In this document: piece by piece, positions 44,687 to 53,449 of the stretch
How positions within the stretch are numbered: position 1 is the stretch's first letter
Layout of the letters: every line of letters begins with the position of its first letter
Source: Candidatus Kapaibacterium thiocyanatum
Lineage (GTDB): Bacteria > Bacteroidota > Ignavibacteria > Kapaibacteriales > Kapaibacteriaceae
DNA: 64,000 nucleotides
Direction of reading: 5' to 3'
NCBI GenBank assembly: GCA_001899175.1
Contig: MKVH01000021.1
Coordinates: 186,001-250,000, forward strand
Notes under the pieces: generated by a model
The model's database searches: none
What the model saw: only the letters and a program-made list of their open reading frames with translations
What the model was told of the DNA's origin: nothing
Program-made: the position numbers and the translations under genes

Positions 44687-45346
44687 TCACGTGCTCTTCT
44701 TACCTGCTGATTCCAGAACCAGCAACTGCAGGAACAGTTCCGTCATCCGTGTACGCTCCGATTGAAGCATCCGCATGAGAATGGATAGTATCGCCACCAG
44801 CAACCCCGCCAGCATCCAAATCTTCGACGGCTGAGCCATTGGGGCAAAGATCCCGAGAAGGATGAGCACTGAACAGGCACATGAGAGCCCTCGATACATA
44901 CTCTGATACACCGTCAATCTCTCGAACCGCTCCGAATGTCCATCTGTACGGAGGGCAACAACTGCCTCCTTATATCCCATCTTGATGACTACCTGTTGTT
45001 CCCGATCCCTTCCATCCGCATTTCGCGGTATACCATATCGGGACTCAAGAATCTTCTTGACTCTTTCCTGTTGCGCCGACGAAAGAAGTTCGGGAGAAGG
45101 TGTGTATAACGTGAAACGCACCGGTAATATCTTGTCAGCGAGCCAATCTTTCAGGAACCGCGCCGGTCCTTGAAGGACCATTCCTAACGTGAGTGCAGCC
45201 ATCGTCAGGACGGTCAAATCTCCTATGGTCATGGATCCAGGTTTTTCTATCACAACCAGATAATCGTACTGATAGACCATGCCTACTATCACGAGTGCCC
45301 CCGGAATGATCGCAGCAAGTATCTCGAACAACGTCAGTTGCTTCAT
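44687..45346 (-). CDS. Hypothetical membrane protein, about 219 aa
   Basis: ATG at 45346 gives MKQLTLFEILAAIIPGALVI, a first membrane helix; a second follows (LTVLTMAALTLGMVL), and two more near the C-terminus (SCACSVLILLGIFAPM and IWMLAGLLVAILSILM). The central ~80 residues are soluble and charged. The frame opens at 45391 but the extra 15 residues are not hydrophobic and no ribosome site favours them. No family is recognised; four helices with a cytoplasmic middle loop would suit a sensor or effector. Confidence 0.6.
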   Translation of the reverse strand: MKQLTLFEILAAIIPGALVIVGMVYQYDYLVVIEKPGSMTIGDLTVLTMAALTLGMVLQGPARFLKDWLADKILPVRFTLYTPSPELLSSAQQERVKKILESRYGIPRNADGRDREQQVVIKMGYKEAVVALRTDGHSERFERLTVYQSMYRGLSCACSVLILLGIFAPMAQPSKIWMLAGLLVAILSILMRMLQSERTRMTELFLQLLVLESAGKKST

Positions 45347-45436
45347 GGTGATTTCTCGGTAGTCTGACGGAATAGGATGATAGTGAGCCATATCAGTACA
45401 GTAGTATACCGATACTGCTCCTCATACTGAAATATG

Positions 45437-46456
45437 CTATAGTACCGTCAACGTCTTCACTTGCGTAAACCGGCCCGATGCGTTCTCCACTTCGAGCTGA
45501 TAGACGTAGGTTCCACTGGCGATACGCATGTCGCCGGATCGGTCCCATTCGACAGCATGCCGGCCTTCATCGAGTCGTGCATCGAGGAGCGTAGCGACGC
45601 TCCTTCCCGACAGATCGTGGATGGTCAGTCGTACATGCGACGTACGAAGTAGAGAGAACGCGAACGTCGTATGCTCCGTCACAGGATTTGGGTAGTTCTG
45701 CCGCAACACGAACTGACCTCCGGTTTCCGGTTCGAGCTCGGCAAGTCCCGTCGTCGGACCATCGATGCCGATCGTCATCGATCCGTTGTAGCCACCGGTC
45801 GTCGTATTCGGAGTGATGCCGAGCATCTCGTACTGAAGATCGCCCGGTGGCGAGGCGAAGACCATATCGGCCGCATTGTTGACGACGGACGTATTCTTCC
45901 CACGCCCGGCATACAGGGGCGTCGTATAGACTTCGTCGTTGAGGGCATCCGGGAACGCCATCTGGGATGTGGCGCTCAGGACGGAGCTGAGGAAGACCTG
46001 GAAATGGATGTGCGTGATACGTCCATTGTACCATCCCGGATAGATCGTCCTGAACTCCACGCGTCCGTTCGCATCGGTCAACTGGATCCCGCGCATGAAG
46101 GTCTGACCTACGGTATTCGAGCCCGGCTGGACATATCCCGAATACACGCCATCCTTGTCGCAATGCCAGATATCCACGCGGGCATTGGCGATCGGAGCAC
46201 AACCGAGATTGACGTTCACGACGGTCAATGCGAGCGTGAGCGGTACGCCCGGCCTGCCTTCCGTGACGTCCTGTCTGAACTTCGACGCATCCGAACTCAG
46301 ATCGAGCGGATACGGTCCTGCCGTCTCGTTCGGAATCAGGATACAGTCCACACCGGGCGGCTTCGGTGGTGTGGCATGGATCACGGTGGGTCTCCATGGT
46401 ATGACCGATCCGATTCCGGCCAGACCCAATCCCTTCAGGAAGTCGCTTCGTTTCAT
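45437..46456 (-). CDS. Secreted intradiol dioxygenase-like protein with T9SS sorting domain
   Basis: 339 residues; ATG at 46456 has GGAGG five bases upstream. An N-terminal MKRSDFLKGLGLAGIGSVIP is a signal of the kind seen on exported redox proteins. The intradiol ring-cleavage fold is indicated by ETAGPYPLD, DIWHCDKDGVYSGY and YPGWYNGRITHIHFQV, which include the Tyr and His iron ligands. From ~250 the sequence becomes a sorting domain (FVLRQNYPNPVTEHTTFAFS ... GTYVYQLEVENASGRFTQVK). An extracellular aromatic-degrading dioxygenase is plausible; the substrate is not known. It follows the IgGFc-like gene on the same strand. Confidence 0.82.
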   Translation of the reverse strand: MKRSDFLKGLGLAGIGSVIPWRPTVIHATPPKPPGVDCILIPNETAGPYPLDLSSDASKFRQDVTEGRPGVPLTLALTVVNVNLGCAPIANARVDIWHCDKDGVYSGYVQPGSNTVGQTFMRGIQLTDANGRVEFRTIYPGWYNGRITHIHFQVFLSSVLSATSQMAFPDALNDEVYTTPLYAGRGKNTSVVNNAADMVFASPPGDLQYEMLGITPNTTTGGYNGSMTIGIDGPTTGLAELEPETGGQFVLRQNYPNPVTEHTTFAFSLLRTSHVRLTIHDLSGRSVATLLDARLDEGRHAVEWDRSGDMRIASGTYVYQLEVENASGRFTQVKTLTVL

Positions 46457-46530
46457 CGTTGCCTCCGTGAGTATCCGCAAGCAAGGCGTATGGTCGTATC
46501 GTTCCGTTACAGGAACCTGTCGAGGATATA

Positions 46531-49209
46531 CTATCGGCCGACGATGATCGGCATCGTCATACGATTCCGTCCGCTGCGAATCTGCAGAACATAGCAGGAA
46601 GGTGCAACGTCACCGACGTACAGGGCGTCCGGTCGGCTGCCGTCGTTCACATACCCTGCGTCGTACCGCCATTCCCTCACGGTACGCCCCGTAACGTCCA
46701 TCAACGTCGCCGTTTCCATCCCGGCAGGCAGTATCGAGGACGGGATGACGGTTCCGACGATACGACTTCCATGGGAAGCGATAGCCTCTGCGTCCGGAAT
46801 CGACACCGTCCTGAATACCGCAGCTTCGAGAGGTATGCGGATGGACTCCTCGAGGTTAACGGCACACACGATCGTATCCCGGAACGTTCCTTCCATCGCA
46901 GATGCGACGCAGTACTCGATGGTTCTGGCTTCGCCTGGACGGATCTCATAGGGAAGCGCGTCGATCTGCGCGAACGGCAAGGCGAACGGATCGGCAAGGC
47001 CGTCGAGAGATGTGACGATCAGATTTCCCGTACCCGTATTGGCGATCTGTACCTGTGCGCATTTGCGTTCGTTCACGAAGTACGTTCCTGACATCGTACC
47101 GGAATACATCGGAGCGGGAGATACGAAGTCGGCGGTGACGACGATCGGGAATACCGTTCCACGTATGCGAACGAGCAGGGTATCGGTCGAGACCCCATTC
47201 CGCCTGGGGCCGGAACCGCACATGATGTCGAAGTGAGCGGACCCGTTTCCTGCTAACGTCATCTTCGTCAGCGTCGTCCCGAATATTCCTCCACGGGCGA
47301 AATGAACGTCGCTGACGATCATGGGTATATCGGTCGGATTGTGCAGTTCCATCCTCGTCGTCGGATGCATCAGCGGATATACGATCCCGAAGTCGACGGA
47401 TTCCGAACCGAGCGGCGAAACGACCTTCGGTACCAGTTTCACGACTCTCCTGTTGCCGGCCCAGTCTCTCGCTTCGAGCGACATCGAGTCCGGCGCTTCC
47501 GGATCACGCCATCGTACGGAGAACGTCGCCTTCATATGTTGCTCCGTCATTCCGTAGATACCATGGTCACCGACGATCGACGTCGTGGTAGTACTATCGG
47601 AGACGGGTCTGCCGATGAAGGCCAGGCCCGCTCCGACGTCCTGTACGCTGACGTCCCATCCGGTGCCGGTCTCCACCGCTTCGATCGACGGCGGCACGAT
47701 ATCGTCGACGTCAGTGCGGCGTTCCGCCCCGCCCATCGGCCAGCCGTAGGCATTCAGTTCACCGTAGCCGTAGATGTATCCTCCGACGTCGATGCTGTCG
47801 TTACCATGGACGGTATACGATCCGGGCTTCACCTTGAGCCGGAAGCAGTAGAAATCCGTTCCCGGAATGGCGGTGTTGGCCATCTGTTGCGGGAACAGGT
47901 CCGCATGATTCCACAGGGGTACTCCATTGATGCGGATCGAACGGAGATGGGCCTGACGGTTCGCGGAATCTCCCTTCACCTTGACGACGAAGGTGAGGAA
48001 GTGATTCGTGAAATCGGACAGCATCGGAGTCTGGAACAAGGCCGACGACACGAACTGCTCTTCGGGCACGAGTGCGATCATGAAGGGATCGAGGAACGCA
48101 TCCCCGTCGAACGATGCCGAACAGGAATACTGCAGTACCTGGATCGGTGCATCGGCTTCCCAGACCGAGATGCCATCGATCAACTGCACGGGTTTGTCGC
48201 TTTTCCTGATATCGACGAAGTCTCCGGCCTTCAGAAGATACAACGTATCGATTCCGGTCTGCACCTTCGTGATCACGTCATACCATCGCACGATGGTCGT
48301 CGTATGCCCCTGCGAAGCCACGACACGGAAATAGTCTCCCCGTCCGCCCTTCGGTGTACTCGTACGTGCGAACGGTACGGATACGTAGCGCTTGCCCCAC
48401 GACGAAACGGGAACACCCCACTCGACGAGATGGTTCCGTCCGTTTCCGTTCACGAGCTCGCTCGGAACGGCCGTCCGCATGTGGAAGTTGATGAGGCAGA
48501 CAGGCTTGTTGGATCTGATCCTGGTCCCTGTAAGGTCGAAGGCCCCCTTCGTCGTGGCATTGCCGTGGACCATATAGGTCTGTCCCTTCTTCATCGCGAC
48601 ACCGAGCGTCTGTCCTTTGTTGATCGCACGCCCGGTCGACGTTCTGCCGCCCAGTTCACCACCCGTGCCACGCAGATCGATTTCGACATCGGTACCATCC
48701 TGCGACGCGACGATGACGAAGCCACCCGCCCAGGGCTGTAGTTCCCTGAAGTCGTAGAATGCGGTAACGACGTGGTCGGTTCCCCACGTATGTACCGGCC
48801 TGGCCAGATAACCGTCGGTAGAATATCCTTTCGAATTCAGGACGTAGACGACGATCGGGCGTTCGGCCGTGATCCGTATACCACCGTTCTCCACGGTTTC
48901 GGCGTTCCGCAGTTCCCAGCCCCAGTTCGTACTGCCGTCCTCGTCGGCAAGCGTAAGGGTACCGCCGGCCTGGACCGTTCGCAGCAGGGTACGTTTGGTC
49001 CGCATATCGTAGATACGCACCTCCGTCTCGTACCGCGACGCGATATAGATCTGCAGGGCCGTCTTCGGATACTCGACCATTTCGTTCGGAGGGATGGCGA
49101 TCCAGAAGTCCACTCCTTCGCTCCCGCTCTCGAGGAGGTCGATATCCGGTTGCGCCTGCAGCGTACAGGTCGAAAGGATCAGGAGGATCGTCGCAAGGAC
49201 ATGCTTCAT
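46531..49209 (-). CDS. IgGFc-binding-like surface protein with T9SS-type C-terminus
   Basis: 892 residues from the ATG at 49209; signal peptide MKHVLATILLILSTCTLQAQ. Residues ~25-400 have the features of the IgGFc-binding N-terminal domain (GVDFWIAIPPNE, RPIVVYVLNSKGYSTDGYLA, GAFDLTGTRIRSNKPVCLIN, QYSCSASFDGDAFLDPFM). The middle contains Ig-like or ASH-like strands, and the end (VDFGIVY ... ATLMDVTGRTVREWRYD, PSCYVLQIRSGRNRMTM) resembles a sorting domain. Expected to be displayed on the surface and to bind glycans or proteins. It heads a minus-strand pair with the dioxygenase-like gene. Confidence 0.78.
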   Translation of the reverse strand: MKHVLATILLILSTCTLQAQPDIDLLESGSEGVDFWIAIPPNEMVEYPKTALQIYIASRYETEVRIYDMRTKRTLLRTVQAGGTLTLADEDGSTNWGWELRNAETVENGGIRITAERPIVVYVLNSKGYSTDGYLARPVHTWGTDHVVTAFYDFRELQPWAGGFVIVASQDGTDVEIDLRGTGGELGGRTSTGRAINKGQTLGVAMKKGQTYMVHGNATTKGAFDLTGTRIRSNKPVCLINFHMRTAVPSELVNGNGRNHLVEWGVPVSSWGKRYVSVPFARTSTPKGGRGDYFRVVASQGHTTTIVRWYDVITKVQTGIDTLYLLKAGDFVDIRKSDKPVQLIDGISVWEADAPIQVLQYSCSASFDGDAFLDPFMIALVPEEQFVSSALFQTPMLSDFTNHFLTFVVKVKGDSANRQAHLRSIRINGVPLWNHADLFPQQMANTAIPGTDFYCFRLKVKPGSYTVHGNDSIDVGGYIYGYGELNAYGWPMGGAERRTDVDDIVPPSIEAVETGTGWDVSVQDVGAGLAFIGRPVSDSTTTTSIVGDHGIYGMTEQHMKATFSVRWRDPEAPDSMSLEARDWAGNRRVVKLVPKVVSPLGSESVDFGIVYPLMHPTTRMELHNPTDIPMIVSDVHFARGGIFGTTLTKMTLAGNGSAHFDIMCGSGPRRNGVSTDTLLVRIRGTVFPIVVTADFVSPAPMYSGTMSGTYFVNERKCAQVQIANTGTGNLIVTSLDGLADPFALPFAQIDALPYEIRPGEARTIEYCVASAMEGTFRDTIVCAVNLEESIRIPLEAAVFRTVSIPDAEAIASHGSRIVGTVIPSSILPAGMETATLMDVTGRTVREWRYDAGYVNDGSRPDALYVGDVAPSCYVLQIRSGRNRMTMPIIVGR

Positions 49210-49381
49210 GATGGAGCTTGTACATGATTCTTCGTCTCGCATCCACCGGCGAGACACCGCAATATGCCGGTCTATCGATGTAAAGCCATATGACCCGTCA
49301 TCGTTACAGATACGGGTTTTCCGGCCCGGCAGGGTCGCTCATTTTCGTATGTTGGCACGTTCATTCACGGAGATTCAATCC

Positions 49382-50290
49382 ATGGCGCCGGCGATCCGTT
49401 ATGCACTGGCCGTTCTCATCCTGTGTTCGATTGCTTCTCCCCTCATGGCACAAGGGAAACCTGGGGCCTGGCCGTTGAACCTCAAGCCCGGCATGACGTC
49501 GGAGAAGGTTCTCGGTCTGCTCGAAGACCAGGAGATCAAGGTCCAGTCATCGTCACCGACGAACATCGTCGTCGGACCGCGAACGGTCTACGGAAGGATC
49601 TGCGAACGCGTCACCATCCTGCTCGACGCGTCGAGTGCAGTGGAGCGAACCGACGTCCTGTACAAGATCACCGGCAACATCAAGCGCGATGCCCAGACGG
49701 TGGAGGGCCTCGTCGGTGAACTGACCACGGCCTTCGGTGCACCGGAGAAGAACAACGACTATTCCTATACGTGGTGGGCCGGTAACGAAGCACCAGCAAG
49801 CATCGGCGTCGGTGACGACGAGAAGCAACTCGTCGTTTCCCTGTTCAAGCTCGCCAACGACTCGGCGGCAGCGGCCGAAGCGGAAGAGGACAAGAAGGTC
49901 CGTTTCCCCTATGGCGTCGAACCCATGTCGACAAGAGCCGATGCCGAGAAGGCCGTGAGGAACAATGGCGGACTGATCACTTCCACCGAAGACGACGCGA
50001 TCTACATCGGCAAGGGAATATTCTGGAACGTGAATTCCACGGGTGGTGTCCTGCTCGTCAACGACCAGGGCTTCATCCATGCCTGCGAATTCACCATGGA
50101 GTTCGAGAACGAGGATCAGCGCTTCGCCATCACCGACGCCATATCGATCAAGATGAATCGCATGTACGGCGCAGGAGATACGACGCCCGAGGGAGGACGC
50201 GTGTGGTACAAGGGTGAGACGGCCATCGCCAATCTACGACTGCCGGATGACAACACGCTGGTCCTTACCATCGCGGCTGCGACGCCCTAG
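49382..50290 (+). CDS. Secreted protein of unknown function (302 aa)
   Basis: ATG at 49382 begins a signal peptide (MAPAIRYALAVLILCSIASP LMAQ, cleavage after MAQ). The mature part has two related halves: WPLNLKPGMTSEKVLGLLED and FPYGVEPMSTRADAEKAVRN look like repeated motifs in which a short loop precedes a helix, similar to SmpA/OmlA-type small outer-membrane folds. No family can be named with confidence. The stop overlaps by four bases the convergent DsbA-like gene. Confidence 0.7.
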   Translation: MAPAIRYALAVLILCSIASPLMAQGKPGAWPLNLKPGMTSEKVLGLLEDQEIKVQSSSPTNIVVGPRTVYGRICERVTILLDASSAVERTDVLYKITGNIKRDAQTVEGLVGELTTAFGAPEKNNDYSYTWWAGNEAPASIGVGDDEKQLVVSLFKLANDSAAAAEAEEDKKVRFPYGVEPMSTRADAEKAVRNNGGLITSTEDDAIYIGKGIFWNVNSTGGVLLVNDQGFIHACEFTMEFENEDQRFAITDAISIKMNRMYGAGDTTPEGGRVWYKGETAIANLRLPDDNTLVLTIAAATP

Positions 50291-50937
50291 TTCCTGCTCT
50301 GATCGAAGGCCTTGAGTGCCAGGTCGAGCCTGAACTCCATCTCTTCATACGTCGCATATCCTTCGGCAAGGATCATGGCCTGGTCATCCTTGATGAGGAT
50401 GACCGTCGGGAACCCCGAGATCCCCATCGACGATACGAAGGCGAATTCTTCGTCGACCATTACGGCGATCTGCTCGTCATGCAGGGTGGTCAGGAATTCG
50501 TCGACATCGAGACCGTATTCTTCGGCGAGCGCGGCGAACGTCCCGTCGTCGACGATGCTCATACCGTCGCGATAGATGGCCTGTTGCAACCGATGGGCGA
50601 AGTCGACCGCCCGTTCGGGATCGAACGTCTTGAACGTCATCAGCGCCTTCGCTCCGGGCACGGAATCCAGAATGGCGGTCCCTTCTTCGAGCACGCCGCC
50701 CACGTAAGCCGTGCCGAATACGGCACCGGTCGATTCCTCGATACGCCGGTATGCGTCCCTCAGGACCTCCACCCTGTCTCCCACCGTACCCACCCGTTCA
50801 CCTACGACCATGCCTCCGGCCATCACCTGGATGTCGACACGATCCGACCATATATCCTGCACCCGTTGCATGACGGGTCCGAAGCCATAACACCAGCCGC
50901 AGAGGGTGTCCTGAAGATAGAGGAGCGTAGGTTTCAT
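50287..50937 (-). CDS. DsbA/FrnE-family thiol oxidoreductase
   Basis: 216 residues with no signal peptide, so cytoplasmic. The redox motif CGWCYGF is at residues 13-19 (TLCGWCYGFGP), the cis-Pro loop is GISGFPTVILI, and the helical insert between them has the FrnE/2-hydroxychromene isomerase layout. It probably reduces or isomerises thiols under oxidative stress. The gene is divergent from the Crp/Fnr regulator, with a 21-bp palindrome in the shared spacer. Confidence 0.85.
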   Translation of the reverse strand: MKPTLLYLQDTLCGWCYGFGPVMQRVQDIWSDRVDIQVMAGGMVVGERVGTVGDRVEVLRDAYRRIEESTGAVFGTAYVGGVLEEGTAILDSVPGAKALMTFKTFDPERAVDFAHRLQQAIYRDGMSIVDDGTFAALAEEYGLDVDEFLTTLHDEQIAVMVDEEFAFVSSMGISGFPTVILIKDDQAMILAEGYATYEEMEFRLDLALKAFDQSRN

Positions 50938-50961
50938 GTCACAAAACTACGACTACCGTAC

Positions 50962-50982
50962 TAATGCCGTAGTACGGCATTA
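50962..50982. promoter_or_regulatory. Perfect 21-bp palindrome between DsbA-like and Crp/Fnr genes
   Basis: Arms TAATGCCGTA and TACGGCATTA are exact complements around a central G. It lies 25 bases before the DsbA-like ATG and 55 before the regulator's ATG, the right place for an operator controlling both. It does not match the TTGAT-ATCAA Fnr box. Confidence 0.65.
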
Positions 50983-50999
50983 TCACACTTCTCCGTAGG

Positions 51000-51031
51000 T
51001 TGGCACACGTAGTTTATACGTAGTAATTTTG
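51000..51031 (+). promoter_or_regulatory. Promoter of the Crp/Fnr gene
   Basis: TTG at 51000-51002 and TAATTTTG at 51024-51031 are separated by 21 bases, matching the Bacteroidota -33/-7 arrangement. Transcription would start within a few bases of the ATG at 51037, giving a nearly leaderless mRNA. Confidence 0.6.
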
Positions 51032-51036
51032 GATTT

Positions 51037-51744
51037 ATGGAATCTCATACGATATCGACGTGCGAGTCCTGCGGATCGAGAGTGCATTCGACCTTCGCTG
51101 CACTCACCGTTCTGGAAACGGCCGAAGTGAGTTCCAGCAAAGCCTGTCATCGGTACGAGCGGGGAGTGACGGTATTCAGGCAGGACGAGTTCGCACGTGG
51201 CTTGTATTGCATCCATCATGGTCATGTGAAGGTATCCCGTACCGGACATGACGGGAGGGAGCAGATCCTTCGTTTCGCAGGTCCCGGTGAACAGATCGGC
51301 TATGCTTCGCTCATCACGGGCGAGCCGTATACGATCAATGCCACGGCCGTCGAGTCGTCGTCGGTATGCTTCATACCACGGGAACTTATCTTCAACCTGA
51401 TTCGTGAGAACACGCATCTTGCATTGCGATTCATGCAGGCCATCTCGCACGAGCTCGACGATACCGAACGACGTGTCGTTGAACTCGCCCAGAAGACCGT
51501 TCGCGAGCGCGTAGCGGAAGCACTGCTGGTACTCAGGGAAACGTTCGGTACAGACGACGACGGGGAAACCATCCGCATCCAGTTGACACGCGAGGAGATC
51601 GCGGATATCGTAGGTACGGCACCGGAAAGCGTCATCCGCATGTTGAGCGAACTGAAGCACGATCAAGTCATCGAAACGGCGGGCCGCAACATCAGGATCA
51701 AGAACCTCAGATCCCTGATCCAGACGGCCAATCTTGCACAATAA
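51037..51744 (+). CDS. Crp/Fnr-family transcriptional regulator
   Basis: 235 residues: a cyclic-nucleotide-binding-like beta barrel at ~40-135 (GLYCIHHGHVKVSRTGHDGR, GEQIGYASLITGEPY), a long dimer helix (LALRFMQAISHELDDTERRV) and a winged HTH at ~170-225 (LTREEIADIVGTAPESVIRM LSEL). Cysteines at 9 and 12 (STCESCGS) and near 37 sit where Fnr carries iron-sulfur ligands, so redox sensing is possible but needs a fourth ligand. A divergent thiol oxidoreductase supports a redox role. The LuxR-type gene follows 58 bases downstream. Confidence 0.88.
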   Translation: MESHTISTCESCGSRVHSTFAALTVLETAEVSSSKACHRYERGVTVFRQDEFARGLYCIHHGHVKVSRTGHDGREQILRFAGPGEQIGYASLITGEPYTINATAVESSSVCFIPRELIFNLIRENTHLALRFMQAISHELDDTERRVVELAQKTVRERVAEALLVLRETFGTDDDGETIRIQLTREEIADIVGTAPESVIRMLSELKHDQVIETAGRNIRIKNLRSLIQTANLAQ

Positions 51745-51802
51745 GCAGGCAGCCTGACAAAAGTCATAGGACACCGTTGTCCGCGCTGCGCAGTTTCGCA
51801 TC

Positions 51803-52243
51803 ATGAATACCGATCATATGCAGCAAGTACAGGCGTTGCTTCTACGCGAGGTCCAGTATACGTCGATGCTCCATCGGATACGCGAGACGCTGGACCATCT
51901 TCATCCCCGTCTGGATCCGACCGATGCAGGACAGGTATCGACGCTTTCCAGCAGCATCGATACGTTGCTGGACGATACGGAAACACGCAGGGAATTCGAA
52001 CACGTGTTCGCGGCCATGCATGGAACGTTCCTTTCCGATCTCGCCAAGGACTTCCCGACCATTACGGTGGCCGAGATGCGGCTGTGCGCCTTCCTGCGAT
52101 TGCCCCTTTCATCGAAGGACATCGCCGACATCTTCCATTGTTCCGTACGCAGCATCGAGAAACATCGCGAACGTCTGCGGAAGAAATTCGGCCTGCTGCC
52201 CGGCGAAAGTCTGACGACCTTCCTGACGGCCCGGGGACAATAA
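51803..52243 (+). CDS. LuxR/GerE-type HTH regulator, 146 aa
   Basis: The C-terminal ~65 residues form a LuxR-type helix-turn-helix (FPTITVAEMRLCAFLRLPLS, SKDIADIFHCSVRSIEKHRE, RLRKKFGL). The N-terminal ~75 residues are a helical, possibly coiled-coil region (HRIRETLDHLHPRLDP, LSSSIDTLLDDTETRREFEH) rather than a receiver. It resembles the C-terminal output part of Bacteroidota proteins in which a sensor domain precedes this module; this one is solitary. Same strand and close to the Crp/Fnr gene. Confidence 0.8.
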   Translation: MNTDHMQQVQALLLREVQYTSMLHRIRETLDHLHPRLDPTDAGQVSTLSSSIDTLLDDTETRREFEHVFAAMHGTFLSDLAKDFPTITVAEMRLCAFLRLPLSSKDIADIFHCSVRSIEKHRERLRKKFGLLPGESLTTFLTARGQ

Positions 52244-52311
52244 GCAGGCCCCGAAATCTTCGTAGATTGAGCTCCGGAACGTACGATCAACTCCAAAGTC
52301 CTGGTCCAGTC

Positions 52312-52566
52312 ATGGCAAAACAGCCCTTGCGCACCGCCGCTAAGTCGAAGACAACGTGGAACTTCCCCTGGAACAAGCGCCAGTTCATCCTGCTCGGTGC
52401 CGGCGTCGCCGTCATCATCGTGGGCTTCCTGCTGCTGTCGACCGGCATGGGCGGTAACTGGGATTCTCCGCTGGCCGTCGCGGTCGCACCGGTGGTACTC
52501 GTCATCGGATTCTGCGTCGTCGTTCCCTATGCCATCCTCAGCTCGGGCCCGCCATCCGGTGAATAA
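52312..52566 (+). CDS. DUF3098 membrane protein (84 aa)
   Basis: A basic, Pro/Trp-rich N-terminus (TTWNFPWNKRQFILLGAGVA) leads into two transmembrane helices (VAVIIVGFLLLSTG and LAVAVAPVVLVIGFCVVVPY) and ends near AILSSGPPSGE. This is the DUF3098 pattern, a small conserved Bacteroidota membrane protein usually near cell-division or undecaprenyl-phosphate genes. Function unknown. Its last codons overlap the next start. Confidence 0.85.
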   Translation: MAKQPLRTAAKSKTTWNFPWNKRQFILLGAGVAVIIVGFLLLSTGMGGNWDSPLAVAVAPVVLVIGFCVVVPYAILSSGPPSGE

Positions 52567-52924
52567 GGCGGCCACGATAGATCGCCTTTCGAGGAAGATC
52601 CGTCCCGACGACGAGGCACGCATCCTTTCCGCGGCCTCGCGAAAGATTCGCGCCAACATCACCCATCTCCATGCCTTCGGCTCGCTGCTGAAGAACGTCC
52701 GTCTGCTGTTCCGCATGTTGGGCGACAAGCAGTTCCACATGACATGGGCGACGCGCGGCATGATCCTTGCCGCCCTCGTCTACTTCGTGCTTCCCACCGA
52801 CGCCACACCCGACTTCATCCCCCTCATCGGATACCTCGACGATACGATGATCGTAGGCTTCGTGATCAAACGCCTGGCTACCGAGATCGAACGGTATCGG
52901 GACTATCGCGAAGACAGGGGCTGA
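52559..52924 (+). CDS. DUF1232 (YkvA-like) protein
   Basis: 121 residues from the GTG at 52559, which overlaps the DUF3098 stop by eight bases; no other start keeps the conserved region together. The DUF1232 core is clear: AALVYFVLPTDATPDFIPLI and GYLDDTMIVGFVIKR. The helix before it is long and basic (ILSAASRKIRANITHLH). DUF1232 proteins are small membrane-associated proteins of unknown function. Confidence 0.8.
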   Translation: MNKAATIDRLSRKIRPDDEARILSAASRKIRANITHLHAFGSLLKNVRLLFRMLGDKQFHMTWATRGMILAALVYFVLPTDATPDFIPLIGYLDDTMIVGFVIKRLATEIERYRDYREDRG

Positions 52925-53449
52925 GTCTTTCCCGCGTACGCAGCGTATCCGTCAGGTATCGACCATTCCGCCGACCGGCATCGTCTCTCACCGACGCCCT
53001 CATCAATCACATATCGACGAATGCGGTTCCGTTCCGATCGATCAAGGTCGGATAAAGGTTCGCCGACGACCGAATGTCGCACAGGTATTACGGCCATCGT
53101 CGCATGGCATATACATCAAGACCATACATCACATACGTCGACTCGTGTAACTCCGGCACAGGCAGCCATGTCATGCATGTATCGATTCCATTCCTCCTAT
53201 CGCTGGAATCCCAGATACGATCAGGCCTGACAAGGGTCCAGGGCAGACATTCCACGTGCGCCGAACGGCGCCATCCGCATTCATTCTGTCGCTCTTCATC
53301 GTCGACGATGAGTACATGGATACGACACGAGGCAGGTCGCGATAAGGATTTCGGGCATATCCGTATCGCCATCATCAAGGTTCCGTCAAGGTGGCCACCA
53401 CCTCGCCGATGTGTAGAATAGCATATCACTCATACATTCAGGCGATCAT
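52925..53449. other. Intergenic region, no gene supported
   Basis: About 525 bases with overlapping short frames on both strands, none with a ribosome site or recognisable sequence. No clear promoter, hairpin or repeat stood out. Confidence 0.4.

Noticed and set aside
53021-53429. Overlapping frames of 70-115 codons between DUF1232 and DUF1800
   Set aside because: They occupy all frames, start without ribosome sites and contain nothing recognisable.
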